A DNA stretch of 64,000 nt, taken from Forficula auricularia (taxonomy: Eukaryota > Arthropoda > Insecta > Dermaptera > Forficulidae). Location of the stretch: contig JALMQS010000161.1 of the NCBI GenBank assembly GCA_024734495.1, positions 1,238,169-1,302,168 of the forward strand, written 5' to 3'. A program made the translations under genes and the position numbers. How positions within the stretch are numbered: the stretch's first letter is position 1; every line of letters begins with the position of its first letter. Positions 1 to 10,119 of the stretch are shown here, in pieces. The notes under the pieces are model-generated. The model was not told where the DNA came from and did no database searches. It was given only the letters and a program-made list of their open reading frames with translations.

Positions 1-118
1 AAAAATATTTAAAAATTAATTTGCTGACAGTAGCAGAGTCAGATATTTTTCGAAAATTTACGAGAGTGTTCTCTTGGATTTTTAATAAACGTTTCTTGAT
101 TAAAATTATTTGATAAAA

Positions 119-293
119 AAATACTTGATAGGTTTCACATTAAGATATAAAAATAAAACGAATTTACGAAGTAACTTTCTGTTGCTCCTGAAGATGGGTG
201 TTAGCCACCCGAAATATATATATCGAGATTAAAAACTCTCCAAAAATAAATTCGTTTTATTTTTATATCTTAATGTGAAACCTACCAAGTATT
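119..293 (+). mobile_element. Foldback element A with hammerhead loop
   Basis: The outer arms at about 119-170 and 247-293 are reverse complements, with the shared core GGTTTCACATTAAG. The ~75-base loop between them holds one hammerhead-like motif at 185-227. There is no coding capacity. It directly abuts foldback B, and a further piece of arm sequence recurs near 745-760, which suggests an older element was split by later insertions. The layout resembles the other hammerhead foldbacks in this window. Penelope-like ancestry is an inference from the ribozyme alone. Confidence 0.6.
184..228 (+). ncRNA. Type I hammerhead ribozyme motif (family A)
   Basis: The core is CTGAAGA at 188-194; position 7 is A, which is variable in hammerheads. 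Stem II is GGGTG (196-200) with CACCC (206-210), followed by GAAA at 211-214. Stem III is ATA/TAT around a TATA loop (214-223) and C224 is the predicted cleavage base. Stem I pairs CTC (185-187) with GAG (225-227). All conserved core bases are present. Self-cleavage is inferred from the fold and is not shown by sequence. Confidence 0.62.
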
Positions 294-398
294 AATTGAA
301 TGTAATGGAAGGAAGCCCAGAGGTAGTGAGGAAAGAAAAAATTAACATATATATCAAATAAGGTGTAATTTATTGGAACCCTTCCTCCTTTCCTTTAA

Positions 399-439
399 AA
401 CCGACGTTTCGGAGGATTTTTCCCTCCTTCTTCAGGGTC
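399..439 (-). ncRNA. Hammerhead motif, left arm of B
   Basis: On the minus strand the core CTGAAGA (435-429) is followed by a GGAGG/CCTCC stem II and GAAA (410-407). CGTC follows, with predicted cleavage after base 403. Stem I pairs GACC with GGTT across the cleavage site. Stem III is reduced to about one pair, as in minimal hammerheads thought to act as dimers. The core is intact. Confidence 0.58.
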
Positions 440-563
440 TACAAATCAATATTACAAAATTATAAAAACGGGGTTGGTCATCATTCATTTCAACAATAAA
501 ATAACACAATTATAAATACATTGTAAACAGCCAGATTATCAATAGAAAAAAAATAGGTTTGTA

Positions 564-604
564 GACCCTGAAGAAGGAGGGAAAAATCCTCCGAAACGTC
601 GGTT
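564..604 (+). ncRNA. Hammerhead motif, right arm of B
   Basis: The core CTGAAGA is at 568-574. Stem II is GGAGG (576-580) with CCTCC (588-592), then GAAA (593-596) and CGTC, with predicted cleavage after C600. Stem I pairs GACC (564-567) with GGTT (601-604), including one wobble. It is the mirror image of the motif at 399-439. Confidence 0.6.
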
Positions 605-778
605 TGAAAGGAAAGAAGGAAGGATTCCAATAAATTACAACTTATTTGATATGGGTTAATTTTTTCTTTCCTCACTACCCTTGGGTTGCCTTCCATTACA
701 TTCAATTAAAAGTTCTACCAGTCGGTCTCTCTCCAGAGAAAATTCCTACCAAGTATTTTTTATCCAATAATTTTAAAA

Positions 779-1814
779 TTATTAAAACAGGCGGGAATAA
801 AATTCCAGAGAGAGAAGACTAATCTACAATCTATATCAAAACCAGACGGCAATTATAAATATTGGTGATGAACACAGAGAAGCCAAAATAAAAAAAGGTG
901 TAAGACAAGGATGTGTGCTGTCACCCATGATTTTCAACTTATACATAGAAGAAGCGATTAAAGAATTCAAAGACAAAATTGATACAGGTATAGAAATCCA
1001 AGGTCAAAAGATCGCTATGTTAAGATTTGCCGATGACATTGCCCTTCTAGGAAGCAATAAAAAGAATTAGAGGACGCCTTGAATGGAATTAACCAAATCC
1101 TAATAGAAGAAATCAAAATGAAAATAAACAAGAATAAAACCAAGGTCCTAGTATGTACAAAAAAAGAACAAACGAGACAGGAATGCATCAAAATTAACCA
1201 AGAAAACCTAGAAGGAGTTAAGGAATTCCGCTACATAGGAAGTAAAATAACATGGGATGGGAGGAGCAAAAACGAAATTAAATCAAGAATTGCCCAAGCA
1301 AAAATGGGGTTTAATTCAAAACAAAAACTACTATGCTCCTCCTCAATCAGCTTAGCAAACAGGAAGTTGCTATTGAAGACATATGTATGGAGCATAGCCA
1401 TGTACGGGTGTGAAACCTGGACAATTAGAGAAGAGGAGAGAAAGAGATTAGAGGCTTTCGAAATGTGGTGCTACAGAAGAATGATGAATATCAAATGGAT
1501 GGATAAAATTACAAATGAAGAAGTTCTTGGAAGAATCGGAGAAAGAAGAACCTTGTGGAAGAGTCTGAAGAAGAGAAGAGGTCAGATGATGGGGCACACA
1601 CTGAGACATGGGGGACTGCTTAGGGATATCTTGGAGGGGGAGGTGGGAAAGAAAAGGGGAAGGGGAAGAACCAGATTAGAATATTTCAACCAAATAATTG
1701 GGGATATGGGATGCCAGACATTTAGAGAGGTTAAACAGCTGGCGGGGGACAGAGTCGAGTGGAGACGGATTGTTGCATCAAACCAGTCTTAGGACTGTAT
1801 ACTCAATGATGATG
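779..1814 (+). mobile_element. RTE-like LINE copy 1, 5'-truncated
   Basis: This is the 3' third of a non-LTR retrotransposon, cut within the reverse transcriptase palm and running to the 3' end, which has a short ATGATG tail. A 10-base duplication, AATTTTAAAA, flanks it at 769-778 and 1815-1824, as expected of target-primed insertion. The same 3' sequence ends copy 2 (5621-7866, minus) and the 39-base stub at 57019. The RTE-like assignment rests on the SDHN-type endonuclease end and coding style seen in copy 2; the clade is uncertain. Confidence 0.8.
786..1792 (+). pseudogene. LINE reverse transcriptase fragment (copy 1)
   Basis: The first segment, up to about 1062, reads through RT motif B (GVRQGCVLSPMIFNLY) and the catalytic motif C, FADD. 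A one-base loss in an A run near 1060 then ends the frame. The rest is open from 1079 to 1792 (237 codons from the first Met) and covers the thumb and C-terminal part: YIGSKITWDGR, YGCETWTI and the tail VEWRRIVASNQS. At 1079-1792 it is the longest open stretch of copy 1. Without the finger domain and the endonuclease it cannot act on its own. The overlapping frame at 1698-1889 is a shadow. Confidence 0.85.
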
Positions 1815-1824
1815 AATTTTAAAA

Positions 1825-2427
1825 AATGTTTCACCAAAAAACTATTGTTTCTTGATTATTCAAATAGATATTTGGGTTCATTTATATAGATTAACCAATA
1901 AAATTAAATCAATATATTTGAAGAAATTTTCGCTTTTAAGGGGGTTCGGGACTGTTTATCATTTTTATAAGAAAATTCTCAAATTTTACCATCGAATCAT
2001 TGATGTATTAAATATTTATTAGCGAAATTTGAAGTTGATCATCTGACTTTTTACCGAGAAATAAATGATTGAAAATTGTCCTTTTAATATGAAGGTAAAT
2101 GGACCGAGCTTTTAAAAGGGCTTTAACTTCTATACAAATTATACCATTTTCAACAAATTTATACAGATCAATAATTCAACTTTTATGAATCGAATGACAC
2201 ATTTTTGAATAGATTTGACAGTCTAGTTAATTAGTTATTCATAAATGTAAAAATAAAAAGTTATTTGCAGCCAAAAGAATATGACAAAAGCACATGGAAG
2301 TAACTATATTTGTTGAAATCGTTTTTGTGTTAAATAAATGTTTTTATAATGAGAAAAAATTATCTCAATATTCTTTTTATTAATATTATGAAAAAACGAA
2401 GATTTTTATTCGAAATTAACCTCATTA
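1825..2427. other. AT-rich stretch, nothing recognised
   Basis: No open frame, terminal repeat or family seen elsewhere in the window is apparent here. Only short A and T runs are visible. Confidence 0.5.
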
Positions 2428-2660
2428 TTAAAATTAATAAAGTAAAGAGTGTGTAATTTCACAGTGAATGAAATAAAACTCAAAGAGGTTTATACAAACA
2501 CAATATATTTCGGATTATTAGTCCATCATCAGGAGTTTACAGGTTAAAACTAATGATGATGGACTAATAATCCGAAATATATTGAGTTTGTATACACCTC
2601 TTTGAGTTTTATTTCATTCACTGTGAAACTACACACCCTTCACTTTATTAATTAATATCA
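2428..2660. mobile_element. Foldback element C with hammerhead
   Basis: The arms at about 2436-2525 and 2556-2655 are reverse complements and include the block AAACTCAAAGAGG. A second copy at 42240-42425 has the same arms but has lost the loop. The sequence just outside the right arm, about 2655-2700, also recurs at 42420-42460, so the repeat extends beyond the palindrome. Confidence 0.6.
2500..2538 (-). ncRNA. Hammerhead motif, left arm of C
   Basis: On the minus strand: CTGATGA (2532-2526), a short GGA/TCC stem II, GAAA (2511-2508), then a TATA loop closed by a single A-T pair and a T at the cleavage position. Stem I pairs AAACTC with a six-base partner that has one mismatch here but is exact in the right arm. 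The plus-strand copy at 2552-2585 has lost the first C of the core. Confidence 0.5.
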
Positions 2661-2909
2661 TGTTTCACCTAAAACCTTACACCACTTTCTCTAAGTAAAA
2701 TTCATTATTAAAATTTTTTTTATTAAAAAATATAGTGTAGGCAGACGTTGTCACTCTACAGAAATACAAAATATTTTTTCGTAGATCAACCAGATAGATA
2801 AGCTGTCCCGAACTCTCTTAAGAGAGACGAACTGGTAAAATTTTTAGTTGAAAAGTAAGTAATATAGTAGAAGATAGGATATTGAAGAAAAAAATTATTA
2901 CATTTCCAA

Positions 2910-3120
2910 ATAAGATGTATTTTTATTGGACTGTTATTCTCCCCCTCCCACCCCCCTTCATTTAAAACCAACGTTTTGGAGGATTCTTCCCTCCTTCTTC
3001 AAGGTTTATAAAACAATGAAACATAATTATAAAAAAACGGGGTTGGTCATCATTCAATTCATTCACAATAATACACTTATAAATATATATACACAACATA
3101 TAAGCCAGATAATCAAACAC
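2910..3120. repeat. Decayed partial foldback B
   Basis: The left arm and spacer of family B are recognisable: the TTTGGAGGATTC block near 2970 and the GGGGTTGGTCATCATTCA spacer near 3040. On the minus strand the hammerhead has lost the first core base and the G of GAAA. No right arm follows. The open frame at 2926-3189 crosses it by chance. Confidence 0.55.
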
Positions 3121-3404
3121 GTATATTTATTTAATCTATTTAATAATTTATCCAACAAGTTTTCTAAATTTTCTAGTAAAATCCAATAATCAATTAAATA
3201 AATTCCATTTTCACAATCGTATAAGTCAACATTTAAATATAGTCATTTAATATTTGTCACCAAATACAATAATATTTATGTCACTAAAATTAATAACGAT
3301 CTCGTTAAAAAGTTAATTAATATTTTTTATGATTTTAATTATTATTATTAGTTCTCACAAATGATTGAATATGTATTTAGCTTTTTAATGATCATTTTAT
3401 TTTT

Positions 3405-4095
3405 TATTATTTTTTTGAGGAAGAAAGGGGATGAATGGGATAGGGCGATTAGCAAACCAATCGACTTGATTGGGGAATAATGGAATTTAAATAATTATCG
3501 GAAAAGAGGTTTTTTTATCTAATTAGATTTTTCCTCTTACTAAAAACAAGGACTAAAGATGATCAAGGACACTCGATGGTGGAGAAGTTATCTCCGGAAT
3601 CGAAGCAAAAGATACAATCTATACATTAATTAATGTAATTGGTTTTTATTATTTTTTTGGGAATGACGGAATTCAAAAAACAGATGGAATTGGAATAATT
3701 ATCGGAAAAGGGTTTTTTTCATTTAATTAGTTTTTTCCTCTTATTAAAAACAAGGACTAAAAGATGATGAAGGACAGTCGATGGTGGAGAAGTAATCTCG
3801 GAATCGAAGATCAAAAACAATGTATGCATAAATTCATGTAAAATAATTGGTTTAATAAAATTTATAAAAAAAAAAACGTATTTTTTTTTTGACGGATTAT
3901 AATGGAATTGGAATAATTTTCGGAAAAAAAAGGTTTTTTTATTTAATTAGTTTTTTCCTCTTATTAAAAACAAGGACTAAAAAGATGATCAACGACAGTC
4001 GATGGTGGAGAAGTAATCTTCGAAGTCGAAGCTCAAATACAATGTATACATTAATTCATGTAAAATAATTGGTTCAAATTTTTATTATTTTTTTA
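3405..4095 (+). repeat. Array of three ~200-260 bp S repeats
   Basis: Three successive units each contain the blocks AATTATCGGAAAAG, TTTTTCCTCTTA and TCGATGGTGGAGAAG. The same unit is repeated about four times inside element H at 14235-15210. It occurs once at 34665-34910, once decayed at 35650-35830 and once inverted at 50640-50850. Here no H-element ends flank it, so it is either a solo array or the remnant of a decayed H copy. Confidence 0.7.
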
Positions 4096-4299
4096 ATTAA
4101 ATGTTAATTTTTAATTATTTATTTTTTAATTAATGATTCGGATTGATTTTCTTCTATTGTATTTAAATGAATTTTTTTCAATGAGTTGTGAAGATTTATT
4201 GATTGAATCCTAGATATTTTTTTTGTTTTTTTCAATGATATTGACACAAAAAGAAATGCTATGTTCTATTCTTCTTGTTCATTGAATCATAGGTTTGAA

Positions 4300-4465
4300 C
4301 GAGAGCTGAACCGCGACCTAAAATAGTGTACACCTACCTAGTTATACTTTCATTTTCAAGTAGAAAACAATAGATAACAATAGATTATCTAATAAATTCC
4401 AAAATAATTCCAAGTAATTCCAAAGATGGTGTACACCTAATTCCAATCGCGGTTCACACCTCGGG
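4300..4465. mobile_element. Small MITE, copy 1
   Basis: Imperfect terminal inverted repeats of about 20-35 bases (GAACCGCGACCTAA at the left; TCGCGGTTCACACCT at the right) enclose ~100 bases containing GTGTACACC on both sides. A second copy with the same ends and interior lies at 53060-53225. It has no coding capacity. The superfamily is not clear because I see no clean duplication. Confidence 0.6.
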
Positions 4466-4600
4466 TTTGAATAAAACACTAGATAAAAAAATTTAATTTC
4501 AATATTAAGATTTCACTTTTATTTACTTTTATTATACCAACTTTTGATTAAAATTATAGGATGGTTTCTGTTTTTGAACAGGACTGATTTTGAACATATA

Positions 4601-5017
4601 TGTTGCAGTAAAAACCCGTTTTTAGTAAGAAAGGGTTCTTACTAGTTAAAACGCGTTTCACCGAATATCCCCGTGGCAACTAGAATCCACTGATGTTGGA
4701 TGAGTTTGGTCCAAAGATCTAGAATCTTCATCTCCGACCTTCCGCCTCATTTCAAGTGTTTATTTTCAAAAATTGTTAAACAAAATTTTCAAAAATTACA
4801 TCTTATTACTACTTTGCTTCTAATTTTTGACATTTTCGTTTAAAATTTTTTAAAAATAAACACCAAAAATGAGGGGAAGGACAAAAATGAAGATTCTAGA
4901 CCTTTGGATCAAACTTAACCAACATCAGTAAATTCTAGTTGCCACAAAGGTATTCAGTGAACCGCGTTTTAACCAGTAAGAACGCTTCCTTACTAAAAAC
5001 GGATTTTTATTGCAACC
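4601..5017. mobile_element. Foldback MITE flanked by TATA
   Basis: Arms of about 190 bases are reverse complements, with GTTGCAGTAAAAACC at the left matching GTTGCAATAAAAATC at the right. TATA lies directly outside both ends (4597-4600 and 5018-5021), which suggests a TA or TATA target duplication as in Tc1/mariner-like elements. The inner arms contain a diverged form of the ~115-bp module found in M, P and Helitron elements (compare ATTCTAGACCTTTGGATCAA). Confidence 0.72.
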
Positions 5018-5021
5018 TATA

Positions 5022-5453
5022 CAAAGATTGAGTTTTGTTATCTGCGGTGTATAATTTATCCGCTAACCTCTAAACTCCCCTATATCGCGCTAAATAGGTA
5101 TAATACATTTGCAAAATTTCGCGATCTAGTGATTGTTAATTTAAACACATAGCCATGTCATATAGTTTAAAAAATAAAGATGGTTAAGTGTTTTGAATTT
5201 TGAATTTCTTCAAAATTCAAAGGGCAATGAAACAATATTTTCCAAATTGTATATAAGAGCTCATAAATAAATACTAGAGCAATCTAGAAACTTTTATCAA
5301 AATTCTAAGTATAATTTGTAGACTTCTGCATCTCAAAGTGAAAATTCGTGTAAGTTTTTGGAGTCAGATAATTTGTTAAGATTTGTATAATCTGTTTCAT
5401 TATTAAAATAGTTCTAGCTCAAACTGTTCGCTGACGAAAAATTTACGAAAAAC
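5022..5453. other. AT-rich stretch, nothing recognised
   Basis: No coding frame or repeat shared with the rest of the window was seen between the TATA-flanked foldback and the hAT-type element. Confidence 0.4.
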
Positions 5454-5620
5454 TTATAGTGCAGAGGTGGCCACAACGTGGCTCGCGATTCGCATGCGGC
5501 TCTTCAGTCAATATCGTGCGGCTCTTGAACCCTCTTGAATAATACTGATCTTAAAAAAGTACAGGGTGTGGCATAAAGATCTACCACATTTTGAAGAGGT
5601 ATAAAAAATGACAAAATTTA

Positions 5621-7866
5621 CATCATCATTGAGTATACAGTCCTAAGACTGGTTTGATGCAACAATCCGTCTCCACTCGACTCTGTCCTCCGCCAGCTGT
5701 TTAACCTCTCTAAATGTCTGGCATCCCATATCCCCAATTATTTGGTTGAAATATTCTAATCTGGGTCTTCCCCTTCCCCTTTTCTTTCCCACCTCCCCTC
5801 CAAGATATCCCTAAGCAGTCCCCCATGTCTCAGTGTGTGCCCCATCATCTGACCTCTTCTCTTCTTCAGACTCTTCCACAAGGTTCTTCTTTCTCCGATT
5901 CTTCCAAGAACTTCTTCATTTGTAATTTTATCCATCCATTTGATATTCATCATTCTTCTGTAGCACCACATTTCGAAAGCCTCCAATCTCTTTCTCTCCG
6001 CTTTTCCAATTGTCCAGGTTTCACACCCGTACATGGCTATGCTCCATACATATGTCTTCAATAGCAACTTCCTGTTTGCTAAGCTGATTGAGGAGGAGCA
6101 TAGTAGTTTTTGTTTTGAATTAAACCCCATTTTTGCTTGGGCAATTCTTGATTTAATTTCGTTTTTGCTCCTCCCATCCCATGTTATTTTACTTCCTAGG
6201 TAGCGGAATTCCTTAACTCCTTCTAGGTTTTCTTGGTTAATTTTGATGCATTCCTGTCTCGTTTGTTCTTTTTTGTACATACTAGGACCTTGGTTTTATT
6301 CTTGTTTATTTTCATTTTGATTTCTTCTATTAGGATTTGGTTAATTCCATTCAAGGCGTCCTCTAATTCTTTTTTATTGCTTCCTAGAAGGGCAATGTCA
6401 TCGGCAAATCTTAACATAGCGATCTTTTGACCTTGGATTTCTATACCTGTATCAATTTTGTCTTTGAATTCTTTAATCGCTTCTTCTATGTATAAGTTGA
6501 AAATCATGGGTGACAGCACACATCCTTGTCTTACACCTTTTTTTATTTTGGCTTCTCTTGTTCATCACCAATATTTATAATTGCCGTCTGGTTTTGATAT
6601 AGATTGTAGATTAGTCTTCTCTCTCTGAATTTTATTCCCGCCTGTTTTAATATTTTAAACATAATTTCCCAATTGACGTTATCGAATGCTTTTTCTAGGT
6701 CTATGAATCCGATGTAGACAGATTCTTCCCTGATAAAAGCCCTTTCTATTATTAGTCTAAGAGAGAGAATTGCTTCTCGGGTGCCTCTGTTTCTTCTAAA
6801 GCCGAACTGGTCTTCCCCCAGATTTTCTTCAACTCTTTGTTCTATTCTTCTTTGGATTATTTTGGTTAGGATTTTGGAGGCATGTGAGGTTAGGCTAATG
6901 GTCCTGAAATTTTCACATTTATCCGCGCCTGTCTTTTTGGGAAGTGTGACTATTTTGTTTTTTTCGAAATCTTTTGGGATGATTCCCAATTTATAGATTT
7001 TGCTAATTAGTTCAAAAAGTTTGTCACGTGCCTTTTCTCCAGAGTTCTTTAGGATTTCAGCTTGTATATTGTCTATTCCGGGTGCTCTATTATTTTTTAG
7101 TTCCTTCAAAGCTGTCTCGAATTCTGACCTGAGTATGGGGTCTCCTAATTCGTTTTCGTCCACAGATTCTTCTTCTTCTATTGGGTTCATTGTTTTTTCT
7201 TCTCCATAGAGTTCTTCTAGGTGTTCCTTCCATCTATTTGCCTGTTCGTTTTCGTTTAGAATAATGTGGCCTCCTTTATCTCTTATGTTCTTGCTTTTTG
7301 GCTTGTCTTCTTGAAAATTTCTTTTTATTGTCCTATAGGCTACATCAACTTTTCCCAATACTAGATTTTCGTTGACTTCTTTACATTTTTCTTGAATCAT
7401 TTTTTCTTTTGCTTTTCTACATTCTCTTATAACTTTCCATCTTAATTTTTTATATGTTTCTTTCCCTTCTTCGTCTTTTCTGTTCTTAAATTTTCTTCGT
7501 TCGTCAATCACTTGCAGTATTTCGTCTGTTACCCATGGCTTTTTAATTTCGTTTTTCTTTGATTGAAGGACTTCGTTAGCTGTTTCGGTCAGGCTTGATT
7601 TCATGTCATTCCATTCTTGTTCGATTTCATCTTCTTTATTATTTGTGTGTGTTTTTCTTCCAGTTTCTTATTCATTACGTTTTCGAAGAGTTTTTGGGTT
7701 TCCTTATTTTTAATTTAGATATATCCCAGTTTTTTCGCGACCGCCCGTTTTTTATTAGTTTTTTAAATTTTAGTTGGCATTTCATCGCAATTAGATTGTG
7801 ATCACTAGCTATATCAGCCCCAGGATAACTTTTGCAGTCCTTTAATTGATTTCTGAATCTTTGTCT
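5621..7866 (-). mobile_element. RTE-like LINE copy 2, 5'-truncated
   Basis: It runs on the minus strand from the C-terminal end of the endonuclease to the 3' end. An 11-base duplication, GACAAAATTTA, flanks it (5610-5620 and 7867-7877). It sits in one arm of foldback M. It is closely similar to copy 1 over their ~1 kb overlap. The endonuclease remnant reads SYPGADIASDHN, the SDH end typical of RTE-type apurinic-like endonucleases. Confidence 0.88.
5672..7865 (-). pseudogene. LINE endonuclease/RT polyprotein remnant
   Basis: In minus-strand order: endonuclease tail (7865-7670) ending in a premature stop; linker and RT fingers/palm (7604-6543) with TLPKKTGADKCENFRTISLT, GFRRNRGTREAI and the motif A text GFIDLEKAFDNV; RT motifs B and C (6519-6223) with FADDIALL; then the thumb and C-terminus (6280-5756). 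The segments lie in different frames. Frameshifts fall near 7660, 6565 (one A lost), 6275 and 5800 (one G lost). The motif A aspartate and the FADD pair survive, but the chain is broken at least four times, so it is dead. Confidence 0.88.
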
Positions 7867-7881
7867 GACAAAATTTAGCTA

Positions 7882-7951
7882 GAAAAATTATTATTTTATT
7901 AAATTATTATTATTATTATTATTATTATTAAATTATTATTATTATTATTTT
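7882..7951. repeat. (ATT)n microsatellite
   Basis: An almost pure ATT tract lies directly beside the 5' end of LINE copy 2, inside foldback M. Confidence 0.85.
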
Positions 7952-8646
7952 CGAAAAGAACACAAAATAATTTTTTTTAAGGTATTTTAAACATTATCAG
8001 ACAAGGAGGGGGAGGGGGGCAAAAATGAAAATTCTAGCCCTTTCGACCAAACTCAAACAAATTTTGTATACATATTCTGTGGACCCCCAGAAGGCCTGAA
8101 ATGCAAAAACTAAACACCCAAAATGGAGAAAAGGTCAAAAATGAAAATTCTAGCCCTTTCGATCAAACTATGAATACAAAATTTGGTTAGTTTTTTCATT
8201 TCTAGCCTTCTGGGGATTCACAGAATATGTAAACAAAATTTGGTTGAGTTTTGATCAAAAGGGCTAGAATTTTTTAGACCCCCCCCCCTTTTTTTGTTTG
8301 ATAATGTTTAAAATAGATTCTTTTATTTTCAAAAATATATTCAGTTTTTTTCTAGTTAAATTTTTTCATGTTTTTTATACCTCTACAAAATGTGGTAGAT
8401 TTTTATGCCCCACCCTGTATAATAATTAAATTAAAAAATAATAATACAAAAATTAAATTAATTTGTAATGTTATAAGTAAGTAGAGAAAAAGTATATGTT
8501 TTTCATTTATATTTTATAAAATAAAATAATGTGTCTTTTTTTTAATAAAACATTAATTAATCTCCAAACAATGTGGCTCGCTTTAAAACAGTTTTATAAA
8601 TTTGTGGATCCCATAGTTAAGGTATGTGGCCACCCCTGTTATAGTG

Positions 8647-9745
8647 TATCGAAACTTAAAAAGTTTTATTATTTACTTTCAATTTGTTTCATTTTTTTTT
8701 CTGGATCATTTTTTATTTTTCCAATAGAATGAAAGCCAATCAAAGAATTCCACCGAAAAAAAAATATTCCAAATTATCTTTTATTTGCCAATTTATAAGT
8801 CAAATAAGACTGTCTGAATATATTATTAAATGTATAATTGTATATAATATAGGCAAATAGACATGCGTGCGTGCATGTGGTATATCTGATTTCGTATTCT
8901 AAAAATACCGAGAATATTTTTCAAAGTTAATTTTATTTATAATCTATGCATGTATTCAATTGGATTGAATAAAAGTATTTCCTAAAGAGTTTGGCTTATT
9001 TTAAAAATGAATATGTTATCTCATTTGGAGAAAATATTTTTTTCTATAAAAAGTCCATTCGTTTCAAGTTCAAAATCATAAAATAATTTATCATAACAGT
9101 AATTATGGTTGTTGTATCGCGACAATAGTAGTAAAAAGTTAATGCTAGAGTATATAGTACAGACAATAAGGATTCATTATTCATAAGCGCAAAACTTTTT
9201 GCTGTTTATGTACCACCAGTAGCCAATCCCGTGTCGCTTGACAAATCTGGCAACACTGTCCGTGCTTGTATATATTTTATCATAGAAATTTCAGATAAAG
9301 TAGATTATAAAGGGAGATTTATAAAACAAAAAGTTCTTAATAAGCGATTGCAAGCTGTTGCGACAATAGCTGAAGCGAAAAAACGTCAAAAAAAGTACTA
9401 AAGTTAACACACTTTTTAGGTTATATAAATGCTTTGCTGCCAGCTTGTTTTTAGTGTAAATTTTTCATTATAAATTTTTCATTATTTATTCATTATTATC
9501 TCAGAAACTGTGTTGTAACTATGAATTAAAATTTTCTAACAAAATGTATTAGTTATTGTTTAATGTTGGTTTAGTTTTTTATAACAATGGTAGGAAGAGT
9601 TTTTTTAATTATAATTAAATATGTATGTAAACTTTCCGGTATTCCGTATAATGCAATGTATAAGAGTCTGAAAAACTCTATCTTTGGAATTTAATATCTC
9701 CGGAACTATATTGTACTTAAATTTCGTTTTGCCACCAATCGATGC
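8647..9745. other. AT-rich stretch, nothing recognised
   Basis: Short chance frames only. No terminal repeats or families shared with the rest of the window were found. Confidence 0.4.
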
Positions 9746-9975
9746 AGAAGTATTTAAATAATAATCTCTCTAAATTTCAAAAAAATCCTAAGAAAACGCA
9801 TTTGGTGATACAACTACCTTAAGCTATCGAAGGGAATCTTAATTCCCGACACAAAGATAGAAGAAAATCATGGATTAAAGATTTTCTCCACGTTATTTAA
9901 AGTATTTAAATAATAATTTGTCTAAATTTCAAAAAATACTAAGAAAAGCTATATGCTTATACAACTACCTGTAAT
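9746..9975 (+). repeat. Direct duplication of ~75 bases
   Basis: The blocks at about 9746-9832 and 9900-9972 share AGTATTTAAATAATAAT, CTAAATTTCAAAAAA and ACAACTACCT in the same order. They are separated by about 70 bases. No other copies were seen in the window. Confidence 0.6.
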
Positions 9976-10119
9976 GTAATAATTAATGCGTTTTCTCAAT
10001 AACCTAATTCTTTAATTAAATAAGTATAAATTAATTCAATTATCTTGTCTACTGATTATCGTACGTGAAAAACATTTAAAGAAACATTGTCAGGAGTCCT
10101 ATCCTCTACAACTTTGCTT

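Larger units (their letters stand above)
294..712. mobile_element. Foldback element B, hammerhead in both arms
   Basis: Two arms of about 155 bases (296-450 and 555-710) are near-perfect reverse complements around a ~100-base spacer. Each arm carries the same hammerhead motif, so the two ribozymes lie on opposite strands. There is no credible reading frame; the open frame across the second arm is incidental. A decayed left arm plus spacer recurs at 2910-3120 and a single arm at 60384-60424. The spacer text around 460-480 recurs near 3040, which confirms a family. Confidence 0.65.
5562..8417. mobile_element. TA-flanked foldback M, copy 1
   Basis: The ends CAGGGTGTGGCATAAAGATC and its inverse are ~110-base inverted repeats directly flanked by TA (5560-5561 and 8418-8419), as in Tc1/mariner-type MITEs. 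The interior at 7990-8290 holds alternating copies of the ~115-bp module. The same M element sits at the same place in the second hAT copy (37750-38354), so it was already inside the hAT when that element moved. Confidence 0.75.
5462..8638 (-). mobile_element. hAT-type element with nested insertions
   Basis: The ends CAGAGGTGGCCACAA and its counterpart TGTGGCCACCCCTG are inverted repeats. An exact 8-base duplication, TTATAGTG, flanks them at 5454-5461 and 8639-8646. The CAG-type terminus with an 8-base duplication is diagnostic of hAT. Only about 320 bases belong to the hAT itself; the rest is the M foldback (5562-8417) with an RTE-like LINE inside it. A second copy, in the opposite orientation and without the LINE, lies at 37530-38453. 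It encodes no transposase, so it is non-autonomous. Confidence 0.9.

Noticed and set aside
1079..7604. Intact autonomous LINE
   Set aside because: Both copies are 5'-truncated and carry frameshifts; neither has a full endonuclease domain.
5825..7801. Plus-strand frames opposite the LINE (for example 6233-6430, 7000-7209)
   Set aside because: They are complements of the minus-strand LINE coding sequence.
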